DNA of 64,000 nt from Typhlomys cinereus (Eukaryota; Chordata; Mammalia; Rodentia; Platacanthomyidae): the NCBI GenBank assembly GCA_023101885.1, contig JALPQD010000004.1, positions 9,267,421-9,331,420 on the forward strand, given 5' to 3'. Both the position numbers and the translations under genes were made by a program. Numbering within the stretch: position 1 is the first letter of the stretch; each line of letters opens with the position of its first letter. Of this stretch, positions 1 to 13,145 are shown piece after piece. Under the pieces are notes generated by a model. The model saw only the letters and a list, made by a program, of their open reading frames with translations, searched no databases and was not told the origin of the DNA.

Positions 1-462
1 TCTCCCCTCTCATCTTTCCTCCTTCTCTTCCCTTCCTCAGTACATCCCACTCCCTTTTGGCCTCCTGCCTATCTGGTTCTGTGGACCCCAGGGTTCCCTT
101 TGGTTTGTCAACTCTTCTCTTTTAAAATTTTTTCTACTTTTATAAGCATATTGAGTACTTATCCCTGCTTCCCTCCATCAGTCCCACCCTCCTGCCTGTC
201 TGCTTCTATGGAGCCCAGGGTTGCCTCTGGCTTGTTTACTCTTGTGGGGATTCAAGTCTCTGTGGCTTGTCAGGTTGCCTTTCTTTGGGCCACCCCACTG
301 ATAGGGGCATTTCCTTTACTCATTCAGCTTTACTCCTCAAGGTTTCCACTATTTATTCTTATCCCTCTTAGGTTCCTCAATATTCTATGGGGGCATGTTG
401 GTACGTCAGTCATTATGCAGGTCTGGTAAGGACAAGTCTCACTGTAGTGAGTTGATGCAGCA
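1..462 (-). mobile_element. LINE-1 3' end fragment (3' UTR), minus strand
   Basis: A pyrimidine-rich start followed by the TC-rich and 'cctcaatattctatgggggc' type blocks matches the minus-strand 3' UTR of other L1 copies here (31640-31885, 32661-33170). The element continues beyond the left window edge. There is no coding part. A 109-residue open frame inside (100-429) is only a chance frame through the UTR. Confidence 0.7.
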
Positions 463-464
463 GT

Positions 465-1400
465 CCCCAAAGAAACATCCTATGTTAGTAATACATCAAA
501 AAAAGTATTTTATAGAAAGGAACAAGAAAGGGAAGTCCTTATGCAAAAGAACATAGAGTGAGGAAAATGGGAAAAAGCCATGAGCTGATCCACTTAGAAC
601 TTAGTAACAAAATTATACTAGAAGTAACAGGAATGTGATACTACTTCCTGATAAAATGTTGGTCAGAGAGGGTCTCAAAGGCCTTCCAGCATTATAGGCT
701 TTTACCATTGCTCTTGTTTCTGCTCCAAAACACTATCAGTAAGACCCTATTACTGAAGATGCAACACATGGATCACAGAACATTGGCAAACTACATTCAT
801 TAAAACTGGTCTGAGAACTTCCTCCTTGCTAGATAGCTGATCCATTACCAAGGAATACTGTAGACTCTGCTGGGGAAGAGAAATAATCACAGGCCCATCA
901 ACACATGAGATCTATAAGTTGCACTATAAATCACCATGGCAACAGTGTAATAGTGGCACAAGTATCTAGGAGACAACCAACAGCTATATAATTGGACTCA
1001 AGACCCGCTTGTCAGAATGGAATACATTCCTGTTACTGTTAACTAGACCAAGAACCTAAAAAAGGGAAGGAAATTATAATAGGGAAAAACAGCCAATGAA
1101 CCTACAGGTAGGAGGACAGTACATCAAGCTTTAATGTAAATAGCTACTATTATACTCACAGATTTGAAGAGCACTTACCACTCAGACTAGAAATCAAGAA
1201 AGGTAGAGAATCACAGCATCCTTACAGGATGCAATCTAGGGCAGTAGAGGAGTAGTGAAGTAGACAGCAGTGGCCAGCTATAATGTGCAGTGTCAACAAC
1301 TCAGCAAGACATACCCAGAATTAGACCAATCTCCCATCCTAAGGCTTTGAGAACCTCACAGAAGGGGGGGTAGTGAGAATGTAAGAATCTAAGATGATAA
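465..1400 (+). mobile_element. Old rodent LINE-1 3' UTR, plus strand
   Basis: The purine-rich text, with blocks such as 'caatgaacctac', 'gtaaatagctactat', 'agaaatcaagaa' and 'cagtgtcaacaactcagcaa', is what I recognise from the long 3' UTR of older rodent L1 (Lx-like) elements. It is diverged and non-coding. The family call is from memory of the family, not from a database search. Confidence 0.45.
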
Positions 1401-1409
1401 GGTTCATCT

Positions 1410-1614
1410 TTACACAAGATATCTCACTCAAGGCAAGACTACCGGATCCTTTGGCTTTTGCACTGGGATTTCCCAGCCTCTCTACCTTTCTGAGTTGGAA
1501 GTGCAGGCTGCTAACATTTCCACCCAGCGTTTTATGTGGGCTCTGGGATGAGAACCTAGGTTCTTGTGCTTGTTAGGCAGAGGTTTAACTCCTGAGCCAT
1601 CTCTCTAGCCCTAG
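1410..1614 (-). repeat. tRNA-headed SINE, minus strand, old
   Basis: The right end reads 'cctgagccatctctctagccc', the complement of the SINE head (A-box type GGCTCAGG). Before it comes the SINE body text also seen at 12850-13145. It is diverged and lacks a clear CA tail. Confidence 0.6.
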
Positions 1615-3045
1615 GATCTTAATTCTTATATCATAAAGTGAAGAAACCAAGACAGCATTTAATCCCCATGTGTAGCCTCTTTCTTTCTCTCAGGCTAGCT
1701 CTGCTTAAACAGAGAATGAAAGCACAGTGACTTAGGCCAGCATAAGACAGTAGTCTCTCTACAATAGTTAGAGTCTTCTTATAAGACAGATTGTATATAT
1801 ATCTAAAATGAGATTGTTCAGTTCATTCAGAAACATTCCATCAAGCATTAGAGAGAAAATAAAAATAATGGCCCAATACTGAAACAAATCCATACAGATA
1901 TAGTTCTTACTTGACACTGTGGTATAAATGTCTCGATCTCTGAGGCTTAAAAATTCTCTTAGTTGACAAGAGCAAATCAGAGATTTTCATTGAAATGCTA
2001 GGGAGTGTCAAAGGGTCAAAGTATCAAAGCAATGATGTTCCTTAGCATGTTACAGAAGATTCGTTGACCATGTCAACACACCTCATCTAGGATGATAAGG
2101 GGGCTGAAGGAGATGAAATCCAAGATGAAAGAATGAAGGGAAGAGAAGCACCAGTGTGCAGTGCATTGTCTTAGATTAGAGATGAGTTGAGTCTCACAAT
2201 GAGAAACTCAAAAAGGCAAATTCATGAAATCAAAGTTCTCCAGAATGCTAAGGGTAAATTTTACCTTCAATTCTGTCTTGCTTGTACTTGGTTCTGCTTC
2301 CAAGGTTCCCCAATTTGTTTGTCAGACACCCTGGTCAAATAAATCATTATCCCACCAGTGATGATAACAATTTCAAAGAACCAACTGTCAGAAGTACCCA
2401 TTGAATCTTCTAGCTTCAAATATGCCAGAATATTTTTGGCTTATACTTGAATGAATAAATAGAGAATTAGGGACTGAAGACTGGAAAATGAGTTTTTAAA
2501 TATCTTTTTTCCCCACTAGGTCAAAAAACCCCAGAAAGACAAGCAGATTATTTTTCTTGTAAAGTGACCACAGAAGGACTGCTCAACAAAAAAGAATCCA
2601 TGAAACTATGATATATAATCTCTTAATTCTGGATATTAATTTAAAACATTGGAAATATGTTTTATATGTTTTCTGTCATAGTTTAAAGTTTCTTGGATTA
2701 TAGTTTAAGGACATTATGTTCTCTTGGAACAGCTAAAGAATTTTTTAGTTAAACATCTTATGTGAACTACTTTGAATATTTCTTATAAATTGAATTTGGT
2801 TATTTCAAATTTTAAATTAAGAAGAATGTTTTTAGAACTACAATTTGTGTTTCTAGTTTAGTTTTCATAAGAGCAAACTTCCATGGTGCATATTATTTAG
2901 ACTTTTTAACTCTTATCCTTTTATTTTCATGTCATGTTTGGTTTTCATGTAGCAGTCTGGTATGTACAATGAATACAAACTAAGTTTCTGTAATATAAAA
3001 GTCTCTTGGCATGGTCGAAACCTGTTTATCATTGCTTAAAAAAAA
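1615..3045. other. No gene or repeat recognised
   Basis: AT-rich DNA without a long open frame, splice-flanked frame or recognised repeat. A few A/T runs only. Confidence 0.5.
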
Positions 3046-3049
3046 AGCT

Positions 3050-3292
3050 AATTCTGAGGTTTGTGAGATAGCTCGGCAATTAAGGTGACAGCTAGCAAAC
3101 CTGGTGAGCTAAGTTTGATCCTCAGAAGCCCACGTGGTAAAAAGGGAGAACTGACTTCTGAAAGTTGATCTTCATCCTTGTGCCATGGTATGAGAGCATG
3201 TATCTTTCTCTGTCTCTCTCCCCTTCCCTGTTTCCTCCCCTTTCTCTTTTACCCTCTTTACATCTTTTTTTTTAAGTAAAAAATAAATTTTA
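3050..3292 (+). repeat. B2/B4-like tRNA-derived SINE, plus strand
   Basis: The head reads 'gtgagatagctcggcaattaagg', followed by a B-box-like 'taagtttgatcctc', then 'agaactgacttctgaaagttg', a TC-rich stretch and an A-rich end. The same family recurs at 11762-11905 and 49125-49352. It is strongly diverged, hence an old insertion. Confidence 0.6.
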
Positions 3293-4449
3293 AAAATTCA
3301 GACAAACCCCAGGGAAGTCAACAAACTGTGTTTCCTCAATTTGATGTTAGTAAAATAATAAAATTTACTCTTTCAAGTCACTTTAATTTTAATTCTCCGA
3401 AAAGCAAACTTTATGAGCATCTTTTTTTCATTACTGTGGAATAACCATCACATTCTCAAGTTATATAGCATAAGATAAAAACATTTACAATGTATATTGG
3501 AGTGAAATCCTTTGTTCATTTACAACAATGATTCAGAATTGATTATAGCTTACCCAGGAAAATCTTCAACTGGTTCCCGATTCCTTACATTAGGGAGAGC
3601 AATAATAATTCAGAAGGATAAAATCTTTTTGAATCCTTTGTTTTGACCCTTAAGTGTTATTTTAGGACCCAGGATAAATTTATTTGTGTCTGTTAGAAAT
3701 AACATGTATAGTGAAGGCCTTGTGTATAGGAATAGCCTGTTGGGCACTTTTTCAAGCTCTTTTAAATAAGAGTGGTGGGATTATATCCAGGTAATCAACT
3801 TCATTTGAATACCATTTGAACTTTCATTTGCTGCTCAAATGAATAGTGTTTGATACATTAGGAACAAAGTTATAATATGCTTCTGTCAGGCCTGGTACAT
3901 TATAAACTTCTGTTCTATATCCCATAGTCACCCTCCTCATCAGTTTATTAGGTTTATTCTGAGATTCTGATATACTTTAAGGAACATTTCAGCTGAATGA
4001 TGGGAAATATCTGAGTTTCTAAATGACTCTCAGTAGGAACTCAAACTAGACTTTTTCTCTAAACTGAACTAATGTACACATCCCTGATATCTAAAGGATC
4101 ATTTTCATGGAAACTATTCTATTTCTCTTACCTAACATAACTGAAAACACATAATTAGAAAGTAAAATTGGCAGTTTTGAAATCTGGAATCTTATTTCCT
4201 TTTTATTGTTGAATTACAGTTCAGCAATCAAGGCTTCTATGTAAGTGTGGGCAGTCTGTTTCCATATGAAATAGTGAATGCTTTTAAACTTAGAAAAAAA
4301 TAGAATTTCAACATAACGAGAAAAACTTAAAATTACAGAAGCAAGTATTAGATCTAAGTCAATATTTGGTTATTCAGAAAAGAATAACCAAAGAAAGAAA
4401 AGAAAAGTTAAATAAGTTAAACTTTCAGTGATCAAAAAGTAAGCAATTT
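3293..4449. other. No gene or repeat recognised
   Basis: AT-rich intergenic or intronic DNA. No open frame longer than background and no repeat I can name. Confidence 0.5.
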
Positions 4450-5650
4450 TTCATTTGGGTTGCCTGCATTGGCATGTGCCTGGACACTTGCTACAGCATA
4501 GATCCTATGTCAATGGGTTTATCATTGAAAAAAGTAGGTCCCATCTCCCTCTCCCATCCCATATTAACTCTCAAAGGTCTCTCAGGGAGATGTGGAGCCT
4601 CTTGAGATCTTCCCTCCCATGGTGAAATATTGATTGGTTGATCTTGTTCAGGTCATGTGGAAACAGATATGGTTGCAGTGACTTCATGGATGGCACAGCT
4701 CTGTCATGTCCAGAAAATACTGTCTGATTATACCTCTGCCCACTATCAGGCTTTGCATTCTTATCACTACCTCTCCCTCAGTATTCTTTGAACCTTGAGG
4801 TGGAAAGCAGACTTAGATGTCTTGTTTATGGCATAGGATTTTGAAGTTACTTGTTCTCTACAATTCAGCCAGTTGTGATTTTCCGTATTAAAAATTCTCA
4901 TTGCAAAAGGAAGCTTCTTGGTTCAGTGTTTTTAACCCCTCTGATCTATGGGCCTCATGATAAGTGTTTGGATGATGGTTTGAGATCATGCTATCAGAGC
5001 TAAACATTAATAGCTTGTTTTCTTCTAGTGTTTACATACCCCCCAATCAGTTCTTATTTTCGTCTACATTACTAACATCAGAAATCAGTTGGTTAACCCC
5101 ACAACATTCATGTAACTATTGTACCAATGTTCACCTCTTACCAGAGTGGTCGTTAATGTAGTTTGTAGGTTTCACATTTGAATGAGACTGTTGGTTGCTT
5201 TTTCCACAAGAAATTTGCTTCTGGTTTATGAAAGTTGGCCACAAAGGAGGAATCTTTCTGATCAATTTCAGCTTTTCCTTCCATTACTTGTGATCAATAT
5301 GTATGATGCCTTTAGCAATACAGTCTTAAAATTAGTTTGTGCAGGAAAACCGAAAGCAAACAAGAAGACCCCTCCAACCAACAATGGACTAAGAGACACC
5401 ACATACCTGGTAGTAGTTTTTTTTTAATTGTCTGTGGTTTCTGGGAAGAGCATCTCAGGGGGGTTTCTATCAACTCTTATCTTCTCTCTGTGCTCCCTGC
5501 ATAGGGGATGTCTGTTTCCAACCATTTCTGGGTCCTATAGCCTCCTTACCCTCTTCCCTGAAATCTTTCCTTTCATTGTTCACCTTTCCACATGCTCAAC
5601 TCCTGTGACCTTTTACATATTCTGCTTAAAGGTTTTCATCTTGGTAAGAT
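4450..5650 (-). mobile_element. Old LINE-1 3' UTR, minus strand
   Basis: Blocks such as 'ggttgcctgcattggcatgtg' and 'ctctcagg' recur in the minus-strand L1 at 39005-39790. This is a diverged rodent L1 3' UTR. Two open frames inside (5182-5427, 5428-5652) have no L1 protein similarity and are not genes. Confidence 0.5.
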
Positions 5651-5849
5651 AATTTGAAAATTCCCTCTGTAATGGTCCTTTTCAAATTTTCTGGCTATTA
5701 TGAGTATTCTTAGTTTGATACAAAAATCTGGAGGTTCAATGCTAGCATCTTCATAAGAGAGAAAACATACAACATTTGTTTTCTGTATCTGAGATTCAAT
5801 ATAATATATAATTTCTATATATAATATAATTTCTAATTTCATATATTAT

Positions 5850-6640
5850 CAACAAATTTCATTATTTTCTTTTTCTAGATAGCTGAATACCATTCCATTG
5901 TGTAAGTGTATCACATTTTTATCATCTACTCATCAGTTGATGAATATCTAATTTAATTTCATTTCCTTGCTTTTGTGAATAGAACTGCAATGAACATGAA
6001 TGTGCAAGTGTGTCTGTAGTAAGAAGTCCTCCCCTGACTAATCCATTGATCGATGTGTCTGTTTTTGTGTCAGTACCATGCTGTTTTTATTACGATGGCT
6101 CTATATTATAGTTTGAAACCAATTTCTGTGAGGAATAACATTGAGATTTTTGGATTGCACTGAATTTTCCTACTGCTGTTGATCAGCTAGTCATTTTCAC
6201 AATATTAATTGTACTGACCTTTTACTTCCTTGGTTAGGTTTGACATTATACTTCTTAAAAGTCTATGTTTACTGGAATTAAGTCGTTCATTTCCTTCTCA
6301 GTTTATTTGTCCTTAGTATATAGGAAGGCTAATGACATTTGGTGTATTGAGTTTTAACCTGACACTTTTCTGAAAATGTCCATTAACTCTTGGAGTTTCC
6401 TGGTGGAGTTTTTGGGATCTCTTAAGTATAAAATCCTATTATCTACAAGTAGGGACACATTGACATTTTTCCATTCCTATTCATATCCATTTATCTCTTC
6501 TCTTGTCTTATTGCTTTAGCTAACAGGAGTGGAAAGATTGGACAGACTTGTCTCTTTTTCTGGTCTAAGCTGTATGGTGTCATGTTTTTGATATTTAGAA
6601 TGATGTTTGCCTTAGATTTCTCATATACAGTGTTTATTTT
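5850..6640 (-). mobile_element. LINE-1 ORF2 fragments, minus strand, internally deleted
   Basis: 5850-6040 matches the C-terminal part of ORF2 (compare 34740-34900). 6040-6560 jumps to sequence that in the larger copy lies about 900 bases further upstream (compare 35770-36480). So the middle is missing, and many stops are present. It probably belongs with the 3' UTR at 4450-5650 as one old, broken element. Confidence 0.6.
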
Positions 6641-7733
6641 TTATTTTATTACTTTTTTGCCTGGTTATCTTCTCCGTCCTCCTTCCCTTTCCCCCTGTTC
6701 CTCCCATTCCACTCTCCCACGCTTCTCACTCTCCCACCCCTCCCTCTCACTCCTTTTCCTTCTCTCCTCCTCTATTGGTACTTCTTACTTTCTCCCTCCC
6801 GTCCTCGTATGTGGATGTTGAATTTCCGTCTGAGTTGTCTACACTAGAGAGGGTTCAGGACTCAGTGGCACAGTTTGGTTCCCCTTCTTAGGCTACCTGC
6901 TAGTATGGGAATTCTGTTAAGACTGATTAACCTCTTGTCTTTAAGGATCCTACTGCCTAAAGCCTTCTCCCCTGTGATCCTTGCTAGACTTCGGAGGGCT
7001 GTTGACATGTTAGTCATTGTGCAGGTCAGACAAGGTCCAATCAACTTGTGACTATATCTTGGCTGCTGCAGCCCTGATTTGTGCAGAGTATCTTGCATAT
7101 CATTGGTCCTCCCCATCTTTAGGCTTTTACAATCTTGTCCCCTCTTCTGAAATGTTTAGGATAGGGAGAGATTTGGCTGGTCTGGTTCTGTGTGAATATG
7201 GTAGTGTCTTTGGTGCTCTGAATTATGATTTATGATTGTTTTTGGTATTGCTGTTCCTGCCCTTGGCTGCATCTTGATTGGTTGTCAGGTCACCTCAAGC
7301 CAAAAACAAAAATCTCAATGTAAGAAGAGACACAAAGGTAGATTGAAGAATAGGAGTAGGACACGGTAGTGAGATGGGTCAGTCTCCTGTTTGCCAGTTG
7401 GTTACCATCTAACTGCCAGTCTCTATAGCCTCCCTGACTGGGGAGATCAAACTTGTTCAGTCTCAAGTGAACAGGAAGGGAAGTGAGAGTGAGCTGCATC
7501 AGATGTCCAGCTACTTACATGCAGTACATGACCATGGCTTAATTTCTCTGTTGATGTGTGTTCTTTTGTCTCCTTTCTTTTGAGGTCTTCTTTCTCATTC
7601 TCTCCTACTTATAATCCTTTATGATTATAGTGGTTATTACAGAGGTTTATCTTTGGGTATGTCATTAAGTGGGATTGTAACTTGGATCCACTTATTAGGG
7701 AGTACATAACAGTGTCTGACTTTCTGTGTCATA
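6641..7733 (-). mobile_element. LINE-1 3' end, minus strand (3' UTR plus ORF2 tail)
   Basis: It runs from an A/T-rich tail (6641-6665, T-rich on plus) through the polypurine tract and long 3' UTR to the complement of the ORF2 end at 7685-7733 (compare 34620-34690). It is 5' truncated and less diverged than the ORF2 pieces to its left, so probably inserted into them. Confidence 0.65.
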
Positions 7734-7734
7734 A

Positions 7735-8045
7735 TAGAGTTCTCATACTAGCAGGCAGCCCAAGAAGGGGCCCCAAGCTATGCCACTGAGTCCTGAACCC
7801 TCACTAGTGTAGAGGACTCAAAGGGAAATTCAGCACCCACAAAAACAGATGCTCTGAAGATGGGAGGGAGAAAGCAGGAAGCACAGAGAGGGAAGGAGGG
7901 AAGGAAAAGGGGCAAGAGGAAGTGGGGAGGAGTGTGGGAAGGATGGAGACAGCAATGGGGGATTAAGGGAAGAAGGGAAGGGGAGGGAGAAGAAGGCGGT
8001 ACTTATTGAACTTGTATACCTAGGCAAAAAATATAACAAAAATAT
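7735..8045 (+). mobile_element. LINE-1 3' UTR end, plus strand, facing the previous copy
   Basis: 7735-7860 is the complement of text at 6790-6930 ('actgagtcctgaaccctcac'). It is followed by a polypurine tract (7858-8000) and an A-rich end. With 6641-7733 it forms a head-to-head pair, tails outward. Confidence 0.65.
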
Positions 8046-11000
8046 TTGGTGAGTTTCTTTTCATTCACAGTAAAATTCTAATGAATTTATCTGGCCAAAG
8101 TATCTATCTTGTCCATCTTCTCCATCATCTTTATCCTTTTTTCTTGGTCCAGCTGTTGGCATCCACTGTTCCTTAAACATGGCAGATGTAGTTTTGAAAC
8201 CCTCCTTTCCCATACAGATGTGTAGTTTGCACTTTGGCTTTCTCTGCTGCTGTATCTCTGTCTAAATGTCAACATTATGCATTCAAAGAGGACCTCTCTC
8301 ATCACCAATATCAACAAAACACCCTCCACCCTTGTTATGGCTGTCCCTTTACACTTCTGGTTTTACCTAAATTTGTATGAATTTTTCAAGAACAAAGTCA
8401 TCCTTCTAAATAATCACAACCAAATGTCCATATCAGGAAAATATTGATCTAGTTCTATTATCTAATATTTACCTCATATTTGAGTCATTCAATTGTTCCA
8501 TCTGATTAATTTTTTTACCGTTCGGCAGCCTATCAAAAATCATACATTACATCTTGTTTTATCATTTTAGCCATCTTTTATCCCAGTCAGTTCATGGTTT
8601 TAATTTTGTCTTTCATGTTGCTAACAATTTTGAAGAATATTTTGAATATTTGAATTTTGAATATCCCCATGATTAGATTCCCATTAAAGATTTTTCACAA
8701 AACTCTCACATCGCGCATGTACTCACACATCAACGATGTGTCAAATTGACTGGCTTTATGTTTTTCTTCATTTTCTCTGTTAGAAAATAGTATAAAAGCT
8801 CTGATTATCATTCATTCTTTTAGCCTCAAAGACACTTTTGGTAAATATGTGTGAAGTAGGTGAATCATCCCATAGCTGACAAGAATTATCCAGAGTTGAA
8901 TGTAACCATTTTCTCCATAGCATGTCATCAGGTTTGTGTGGTAAGCAACTTTAATGACCCTGTAACCTATGAAGAGAATACTTACCCATCGTTAGAACAA
9001 GGGATAGTCTATTATATAGACATTGTTGATCATGTATTGCATTCACATATGCTGATTTATTATATAGATTCTAAATGCATAAATAATTTTAATGAGTTAC
9101 AAAGTAAATGTAGGCACCAGTCATAACTGTTTGTGCTCCAGACTGCAATATTTTGTTTTCCTATGTATTTCCTACATAATTTCTGTAGGTTATGTAAATA
9201 AATTTCTGAGACTGCTGTTTTTATTCATCCTTGAGAAGACATGCTATAATGTGTTGAGTGCTCACATAGATCTTTTTCACTGGTTGGTATCCTGGGAGCA
9301 AACACATTAGATTCCTGGCTAGATTTTAGAAATCTTATTCTGACTGTTCCTGATAAATCCCAGACTGCTGTGTGAGACCTTCCTTAGAGTCCTCCAAAGG
9401 TTACTCATAGATGATAGCATTTAAGATAAAGATGCTCCAGATCTCAAGTTTTTGCCTTCTAGATGTTCTGCCAGGAAATTTCTTTAGTTCCTGGAAAATG
9501 GTAAATTCTCAGTGGATAGCCCTTTCAGACAGGGGCTTTAAGTGATATAGCTCAGAATGTTGCAAAGAATCTGAATCATTTAGTATGCTTTGAAAATCAG
9601 TCCCATAATTATCTAAAGGGCTCCTTTAATTAAATCCATGTTTCCAGGATGCATAATCCAAACTGAAACATTCCAGGAGTGTACTTACCGAAAATAATAT
9701 ATTGTGACCATTTAAAACCCTGATGCTTTAAATCAGCTCCACTACAGTGGTCCTGAAGCGCTGAGATCTTTGTTCTCAACTCAAAGTCTCATTTGAGAAG
9801 GATAACCTCCCTAAAGTGTAATCAGTTCATGTCATTGTTTTTTTTACAGTTTTTCAAAGAATGTCCATGTGAATTATTTTTTCCTGATGCAACTTTATAA
9901 CATATTCAGTTGTAATGGTATATTTTTATATTGTAGGAATATTTTATTTTTTAAATTTATACTTCACCATGATCTTGTGCTTCACAGTAAGAGTGAACAA
10001 AAGTTTCACTCTTGAAGGCATAGTAACTCAGGATTCTAAAAGGTTTTCCTTCTCTTGTGCAGCACAGATTTTTCTTTCTTTAAAAAGGCAGGAATTGCTT
10101 CTTTCCCTGAAGCATGAATCCTCAGTATTCCTGATAGTACTTATGGTGTCTGGATATGTGACAAATACATATACATTTGTTCAATTTAAAGAAATAGATT
10201 ATTCCCATAGTTTTAACATAATAATTTTATGATTTAACATTGTGAGATTTCAAAAAGCATCAAAGACAGGCTACTTATTTCCATTGAGTGTAGAATTCCT
10301 AAGGGGAAGAAAGGCTTAGTTTTTTATTAAAATTATGTTTGGCAAGTGTTTCTGGAGAACACTTAAGATATTTTAGAAATAATTCCTACTAAATCTTTTA
10401 TTTGGAACAGCTAATTTTCCTTGTGTCTGGGAGTGGTTAAAGATATTTTGGTCCATCTCAATAGACAGAAATTGTCTACTATATAAATAATATATTTTAA
10501 AAGATGGACATCCAGAGATTCATAAACAAAACAAAATAAAAGCCATGGATTAAAAAGTCTAAAGGTTCAGATATGCCATCCCCCTTCTTCAATACACACA
10601 CACACACATGCACACTTCATGTAAATCCATCAGTTGCAGGCATGGGCTTCTGTATTAAACTTAATACAGCATCTTAGGTACCATTTTATACTTTCAGTTG
10701 TGTCCAGTTTTCCGTTATTCTTGGCAGAACATCCTGCGGAATATCTGCTCTACATAGAAGGTGATCTGGTGCCAACATTCTATGAGACACAAAAAGGAAT
10801 CTGTCACTTAACTAAAAGCTAGTGGTACAATAAAATCATCAAGGGAGTGAAATGTTTTTAAAAATCTCCACATCCTAAATGAAATTCAGTTTTAAGACAT
10901 AAATTTCCCTAGATACATTCAAAGCTCTTGTTCTGTGGGAAAGATTGTCTGAGAAAGATACCTTCTTGTAGCTACAGTCAAAAGCTACTTAGATTATTAT

Positions 11001-11760
11001 ATCAATAAAACATCTTAGCAGCATCTAAACTTGTACTTTTAAAATAAAAAAGTTGGCTTTGTTTGAGGTAAAATGAGACAGAAATGGTCTTGGATATATT
11101 TTCCGTAGAAACACCTGCTTTGGGCATAGAAAGATTTTGGCATAATTAAACTGTCTAGCCCATTCAAGGGATGAGAATTTGGATACTGTTCATGGCACTT
11201 TATAAAGAGAATTCTTAGTATTCTGTCTAGACTTATGTTCTGAGGTCAGTATAAAGCCCAAGGATACTGCTCTTTGTTTAAAATAAAAGGAGAGGCAAGG
11301 AAATTCAGATTTAAACCTAACTCTGTTTAGTGAAGCTGTGCTTAAGAATACAGGAACTTTGAAGAGTTCAGTGTATAAGAAATCAAATATGTAACCATTT
11401 ATGTCAAGTTCATTAACAGTGGTTACTGAAATACAGAAATGTGACTCAGATCATTTTATAAAATGACGATGATTATTTTGCTTGCTTGTATAGCGTATGC
11501 ACTTTTCTGGGAATGTTACATTTCTTTTTAGTCACGCTAGTTCTGATTCATTGTTGTTGGGACAATCTTGTGCAGTGTGTGTTAGACCTACAGGTTATTT
11601 CAAATTGTGCCCACTGTCATAGTGTATCCTGAAATGTAGTGAACATTTGAGGGACTCACAGGAGGGTGATCTCCTGTGAGTTAAGCTCTAGTTTAGCAAT
11701 GTATGTTCAACTCAAGTAGAAAGATTTCTTTTAGTCAAATTCCATGATCAGAAGTTGTCT
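8046..11760. other. Mostly unrecognised DNA; short CA microsatellite
   Basis: No repeat family or convincing exon seen in 3.7 kb. A short (CA)n lies at 10593-10608. Open frames at 8860-9126 and 9915-10232 have AT-driven composition and no recognisable protein. Confidence 0.45.
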
Positions 11761-11761
11761 T

Positions 11762-11905
11762 CATGGGTAAGATGGATCAGTGGGCAAACGCACCTGTGCG
11801 CGAAGTTGTCCACCTAAGTTGAATCACCATGGCCTCACATGATAGTAAGAGAGGATAGACTTCTGTAAGTTTTGACCTCTGCACCAGTGCTGTGACATGG
11901 AAAAT
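11762..11905 (+). repeat. B2/B4-like SINE fragment, plus strand
   Basis: 'gtaagatggatcagtgggcaa' followed by 'gacttctgtaagttttgacctct' and 'gtgctgtgacatgg' is the diverged head and body of the SINE at 3050-3292. Confidence 0.55.
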
Positions 11906-12832
11906 ACTATAAAAATTTAGTTTCTGAGATCAATTCTCTGTGAAATTCTAACTGTAGTCTTTGTAGATTTGGATATGAAAGACATGAAAGTTGTAAAAAG
12001 TTTTACATACATACATATGAAATTGTCCATAAGCAAAAGTCATCCACTAAAAAAATTGCCAAAATTGAGCCATTGGCTCAAAAGTTGTCTCATTGATAAT
12101 TATGAGAGGCTATATGCTTCAGTTTACAACTAATTTACTTTTTATTCAAATTCATTTTATAGATTGATATAATTAAGGTAAGATGTGATTAACTTGGCAA
12201 AAACCATGCAGCTGCTATGTATAGAGGTCAAAACTTAATACAAATTCGTTACAAAACTGTATGCCCTTAAAACATGGAACAACAATGCCTATGTTGTACC
12301 CTTGATTTCTCTTTTAGAATTAGCCCTGATTTATGAAAAGCTTTATTTCTTTAATTCAGCTGACTTTTATACATATCAAAATATGTAATATATTCCTGTG
12401 TAGATACATATGTGTGCAATTCTTATGGGATTACACAGCAGAATATTCATTAGGTTCTTCAATATACCTTTCACTCAGCACAGAGAAAAAACCCTAACAG
12501 CACAGTATTTGATTTACAAGCAATGTTATCTCTACCATGCTAACTAGTTAATAATACCTTTGTGAAACCATATAACGAACATATATGAAAATTACATGTT
12601 GACATGTATATAAGAAATGGTTATGGCTTGCTCTTACTTCTATTTACACCAATAAAATTTTGTAACTTGTGCAATTATTACATTCTTTAAATTTTAGATT
12701 TAAAATATATCGTGTTTGATAGCAGCTGTTATATGCAAATTATAAATGCTGAGAAATCATCATATTTTATTCCATATTCAGAATGTTACTGGGAAATCAT
12801 AATTTCCTCATCCTGCATATGCTAACACGGTG
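11906..12832. other. No gene or repeat recognised
   Basis: AT-rich DNA with no long frames. It is the insertion target of the next element. Confidence 0.5.
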
Positions 12833-12849
12833 AGGAAATCAGAATTCTT
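12833..12849. repeat. Target-site duplication, left copy (17 bp)
   Basis: AGGAAATCAGAATTCTT here is identical to 13681-13697. The pair encloses an L1 3' end plus a SINE and marks a target-primed reverse transcription event. Confidence 0.9.
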
Positions 12850-13145
12850 TTTTTTCTTTTTTTTTTTAAATTTTTTTTTTTATTATTATTTATTCAACTG
12901 TGTGTATGTGCGCGCGCGTGTCTATGTGTGTGTGTATGTGTGTGTAGAACCACGGACGAATTCGCGAACCACCATGGACGCCTCCACCTCCTTCTGTCCC
13001 GGGATTCACAGGCTCCGCCCTACCAGGACCAGAAGCGCAGGCCGCCCCCGCTTCCATCTGGCGTCTATACGTGGGATCTGGATCCGAACTCGGGACCTTC
13101 CGCCTGCAAGGCGGAGGCTTAACCCCTGAGCCACCTCTCCAGCCC
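12850..13145 (-). repeat. Young tRNA-Ala-like SINE, minus strand, CA-type tail
   Basis: Read on the minus strand it starts GGGCTGGAGAGG, with a Pol III A box TGGCTCAGGGG (13123-13133) and a B-box-like GAGTTCGGATCC (13080-13091). A perfect anticodon-type arm lies at 13099-13115: a 5-bp stem TCCGC/GCGGA around loop CTTGCAG, anticodon TGC, as in tRNA-Ala. A CpG-rich body of about 140 bp follows, then CA/TA dinucleotides (12898-12946 on plus) and an A-rich end. Intact CpGs indicate a recent copy. It is non-coding; frames running through it are not genes. The closest copy is at 61898-62164. Confidence 0.85.
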
